Source: MWCR01 sp041665165
GTDB lineage: Bacteria > Patescibacteriota > Patescibacteriia > 2-12-FULL-60-25
DNA length: 29,855 bases
Reading direction: 5' to 3'
NCBI GenBank assembly: GCA_041665165.1
Contig: JBAYJJ010000013.1
Location: 1-29,855 of the forward strand
The translations under genes were made by a program, and so were the position numbers. Shown in pieces: positions 27,697 to 29,855 of the stretch (positions are counted from its first letter, which is position 1; every line of letters begins with the position of its first letter). The notes under the pieces were generated by a model. The model did no database searches. It saw only the letters and a program-made list of their open reading frames with translations, and was not told where the DNA came from.

Positions 27697-28779
27697 ATGG
27701 CAGTGAAAAAAGTTGATGAGCGCGATGCCCGTAAATTAGCCGCTCAAGAGGCGATTGATCAGATCAAAGAACGCTTTGGGGAGGGCTCTATCATGCGCTT
27801 AGGAGAGGCTAAGAAAATGCTGGTTGATTCTGTTTCCACGGGTTGCTTGTCTTTAGACTTGGCTTTGGGAGTGATGGGCGTGCCTCGTGGTCGCGTTATC
27901 GAAATCTACGGTCCTGAAGCTTCGGGTAAGACGACCTTAGCTCAGCACATCATCGCTGAAGTCCAGAAATTGGGCGGCATTGCAGCCTTTGTGGATGCGG
28001 AGCATGCCTTGGATCCGGATTATGCCCGCAAAATTGGAGTGAATGTTAATGACATGCTTATTTCCCAACCAGATACTGGAGAACAGGCGTTGGATATAGT
28101 TGAGACTTTGGTCAGATCCAATGCGATTGATGTAGTAGTCATTGATTCTGTGGCTGCCTTGGTGCCGAAAGCAGAAATTGAAGGCGAAATGGGCGATTCG
28201 CACATGGGTTTGCAGGCGCGCTTGATGAGCCAGGCCATGCGCAAGCTCACGCCAGTTGTCTCAAGTAGCAAAACAGCAGTGATCTTCATCAACCAAATCC
28301 GCATGAAGATTGGCGTGATGTTCGGCAATCCAGAAACAACAACCGGTGGCAATGCGCTCAAATTTTATGCTTCCATGCGCATAGAAGTGCGCCGCAGTGC
28401 CCAGATCAAGATGGGGGATAGGATTATCGGTAACCGCGTTAAAGCCAAGATTGTGAAGAACAAGATGGCAGCGCCTTTTCGCAATTGCGAATTCGATATC
28501 ATGTACAACGAAGGCATCTCAATCAGCGGAGATTTGATTGATTTGGGTGTTGAATGGGGAGTCATCAAAAAATCCGGCAACAGTTACGCATATAATGAGG
28601 AAAAATTAGGCATGGGACGGGAGAATGCCAAGCAAACATTGCGCTCCAGGCCAGACCTGATGTCTAAAATTCGTGAGCAGATTATTGTAGCTTGGAAGGC
28701 GAAGGAAGAAGAGAACGGAAACGAGCCATTTAAAGCCGGCGCAGACATTAAAGACAGCGAAACCGAAGAGGTCGCATAA
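27697..28779 (+). CDS. recA: RecA recombinase
   Basis: ATP-dependent strand-exchange protein and LexA co-protease; 360 aa. Walker A is GPEASGKT (72-79), then VVVIDSVAALVPKAEIEGEMGD (Walker B and loop 1 start), loop 2 INQIRMKIGVMFGNPETTTGG and KFYASMRIEVRR. The C-terminus is acidic (DIKDSETEEV). All core motifs are intact. No SD. It lies 42 bases upstream of ftsK. Confidence 0.97.
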   Translation: MAVKKVDERDARKLAAQEAIDQIKERFGEGSIMRLGEAKKMLVDSVSTGCLSLDLALGVMGVPRGRVIEIYGPEASGKTTLAQHIIAEVQKLGGIAAFVDAEHALDPDYARKIGVNVNDMLISQPDTGEQALDIVETLVRSNAIDVVVIDSVAALVPKAEIEGEMGDSHMGLQARLMSQAMRKLTPVVSSSKTAVIFINQIRMKIGVMFGNPETTTGGNALKFYASMRIEVRRSAQIKMGDRIIGNRVKAKIVKNKMAAPFRNCEFDIMYNEGISISGDLIDLGVEWGVIKKSGNSYAYNEEKLGMGRENAKQTLRSRPDLMSKIREQIIVAWKAKEEENGNEPFKAGADIKDSETEEVA

Positions 28780-28821
28780 ATCAGGACAAATACTTGATTA
28801 TTTGTTAAAATAGCGGATGCC

Positions 28822-29855
28822 ATGTCACCTAGAAGAAAAAAGAAATTCTCCCTGAAACTAGATTCGCAAACGCAAAAAGGGATTCTTACGGTTTTGTGCC
28901 TTGCCGCAGCCTTGTTTTTATTGCTTTCTTTGTTTGATTTGGCCGGATCCATTGGCATTGCCACAGATCAGGCCATGTCGCATGTGCTGGGCTGGGATAA
29001 GATTGTTCTGCCTTTCTTCTTGCTGGCCATCACTATCTATCTCATACTTCCGGATAAACTCACGCTTAAGCTCACCAATTTCATTGGTTTCGTGGCCTTC
29101 TTTCTAGGCTTGAATCCATTGATTCATCTTATTACATTCGGCGGCCAGCCTGCTGATGGTTCAAGTATTGATGCGGCAGGCGGCAAATTGGGCATGATGC
29201 TGGGTGAGCCATTCATGCCGATTTTCGGAGTAGCTGGCTCAATTATCTTTTTTGCCGCGATCTTCGGCATATCCTTGGTCTTGATCTTTAATACGTCTTT
29301 TAGCACAATCGCCCAGCGAGTAATCCAAATCCTGAACTTTTTGAAGTATTTGCTGCTCTTGGCCTGGAAGCCGATCGCTTGGATGGTCAGTTCAATCAAA
29401 GACAGCTCAGCGCGAAAACGCTTGGCCATGGCAAACCAAGCTATCGCAACAACAGAGCAAAAACATATTGAAGTCAACGAAGAAGAAGTTGATGGCGATG
29501 AAGACGATGAGCGTCCGCGCATTCAATCCGCACATCAAAAGGAGTCAGGCGAACCATTGCCTGCGCCCAAGCCTAGGAGAAGGAATCCTAAGATAGAAAT
29601 TCCGCTTGAGTTGCTGACACGCCATGATCAAAAACCGACTTCGGGCGATATTTCTGGTCGGCAAATGGTTATTCAGCGCACCTTGGAGACTTTTGGCATT
29701 CCAGTAGAAATGGGCGAAGTCTCAGTCGGTCCGTCTGTCACGCAATTTACTTTCAAACCAGCTGATGGCATCAAACTGAATAAAATTACAGCCTTGCACA
29801 ATGATTTGGCCTTGGCCTTGGCCGCACATCCTATCCGCATTGAAGCGCCAATCCC
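28822..29855 (+). CDS. ftsK: FtsK/SpoIIIE DNA translocase, 5' part
   Basis: 344 codons before the window ends. A basic N-terminus (MSPRRKKKFSLKL) is followed by four membrane helices (about 20-45, 55-75, 85-105, 130-160), a charged linker (EVNEEEVDGDEDDE) and then the alpha part of the motor domain (TLETFGIPVEMGEVSVGPSV; ITALHNDLALALAAHPIRIE). The ATPase (Walker A) and gamma domains would lie beyond the window. It pumps DNA at the division septum. No SD. Confidence 0.93.
   Translation, partial: MSPRRKKKFSLKLDSQTQKGILTVLCLAAALFLLLSLFDLAGSIGIATDQAMSHVLGWDKIVLPFFLLAITIYLILPDKLTLKLTNFIGFVAFFLGLNPLIHLITFGGQPADGSSIDAAGGKLGMMLGEPFMPIFGVAGSIIFFAAIFGISLVLIFNTSFSTIAQRVIQILNFLKYLLLLAWKPIAWMVSSIKDSSARKRLAMANQAIATTEQKHIEVNEEEVDGDEDDERPRIQSAHQKESGEPLPAPKPRRRNPKIEIPLELLTRHDQKPTSGDISGRQMVIQRTLETFGIPVEMGEVSVGPSVTQFTFKPADGIKLNKITALHNDLALALAAHPIRIEAPI

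Overview
The window looks like a piece of a Candidate Phyla Radiation (Patescibacteria, probably Parcubacteria-group) chromosome. That placement is inferred from the gene set, not from a marker phylogeny: stand-alone TrpF and PyrB, a ComEC without a C-terminal beta-lactamase domain, a leucyl-tRNA synthetase with a Nudix domain inside its editing domain, many small four-helix-bundle (S23/IVP-type) genes, and housekeeping genes that mostly lack Shine-Dalgarno (SD) sequences. I found no rRNA, tRNA or CRISPR array.

Layout. 1-5300: single-gene units (an orphan, pyrB, two small orphans, an aspartate-rich lipoprotein), each with a TTGAC-type promoter, a strong SD and a hairpin/T-run terminator; one four-helix-bundle unit sits among them. 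5400-8161: membrane-anchored PsbP-like-domain proteins, a small VKOR-like membrane protein and a CYTH protein. 8184-10434 (minus): methyltransferase, SemiSWEET, PsbP-like lipoprotein and a frameshifted trpF. 10486-11909: a two-gene orphan operon facing mazG-like and ywbE-like genes. 11987-15643: an SOS-type operon, lexA - DUF6504-like - dinB, in which every intergenic gap is filled by a four-helix-bundle gene in its own inverted repeats. 15649-16583: a small minus-strand unit and an RRM RNA-binding protein. 16635-21632: leuS, an orphan, trxB. 21673-23390 (minus): arsM-like and a nucleotidyltransferase. 23445-25393: another four-helix-bundle unit fused to the start of comEC. 25394-26946: an unexplained intergenic region, then a MopE-like surface protein. 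27039-27423: a GIY-YIG gene in inverted repeats. 27552-29855: recA and the 5' part of ftsK.

The most interesting signals are as follows. (1) Five four-helix-bundle ORFs each lie between private inverted repeats that are themselves made of short quasi-tandem units; four abut or overlap the start codon of a DNA-repair or DNA-uptake operon gene. (2) A GTTC-N7-GTTC direct-repeat operator overlaps the -10 of the lexA operon promoter and recurs upstream of recA. (3) A Nudix domain is inserted in LeuRS. (4) Palindromic repeats are inserted in frame in dinB and leuS. (5) SD-led orphan cassettes contrast sharply with SD-less housekeeping genes.
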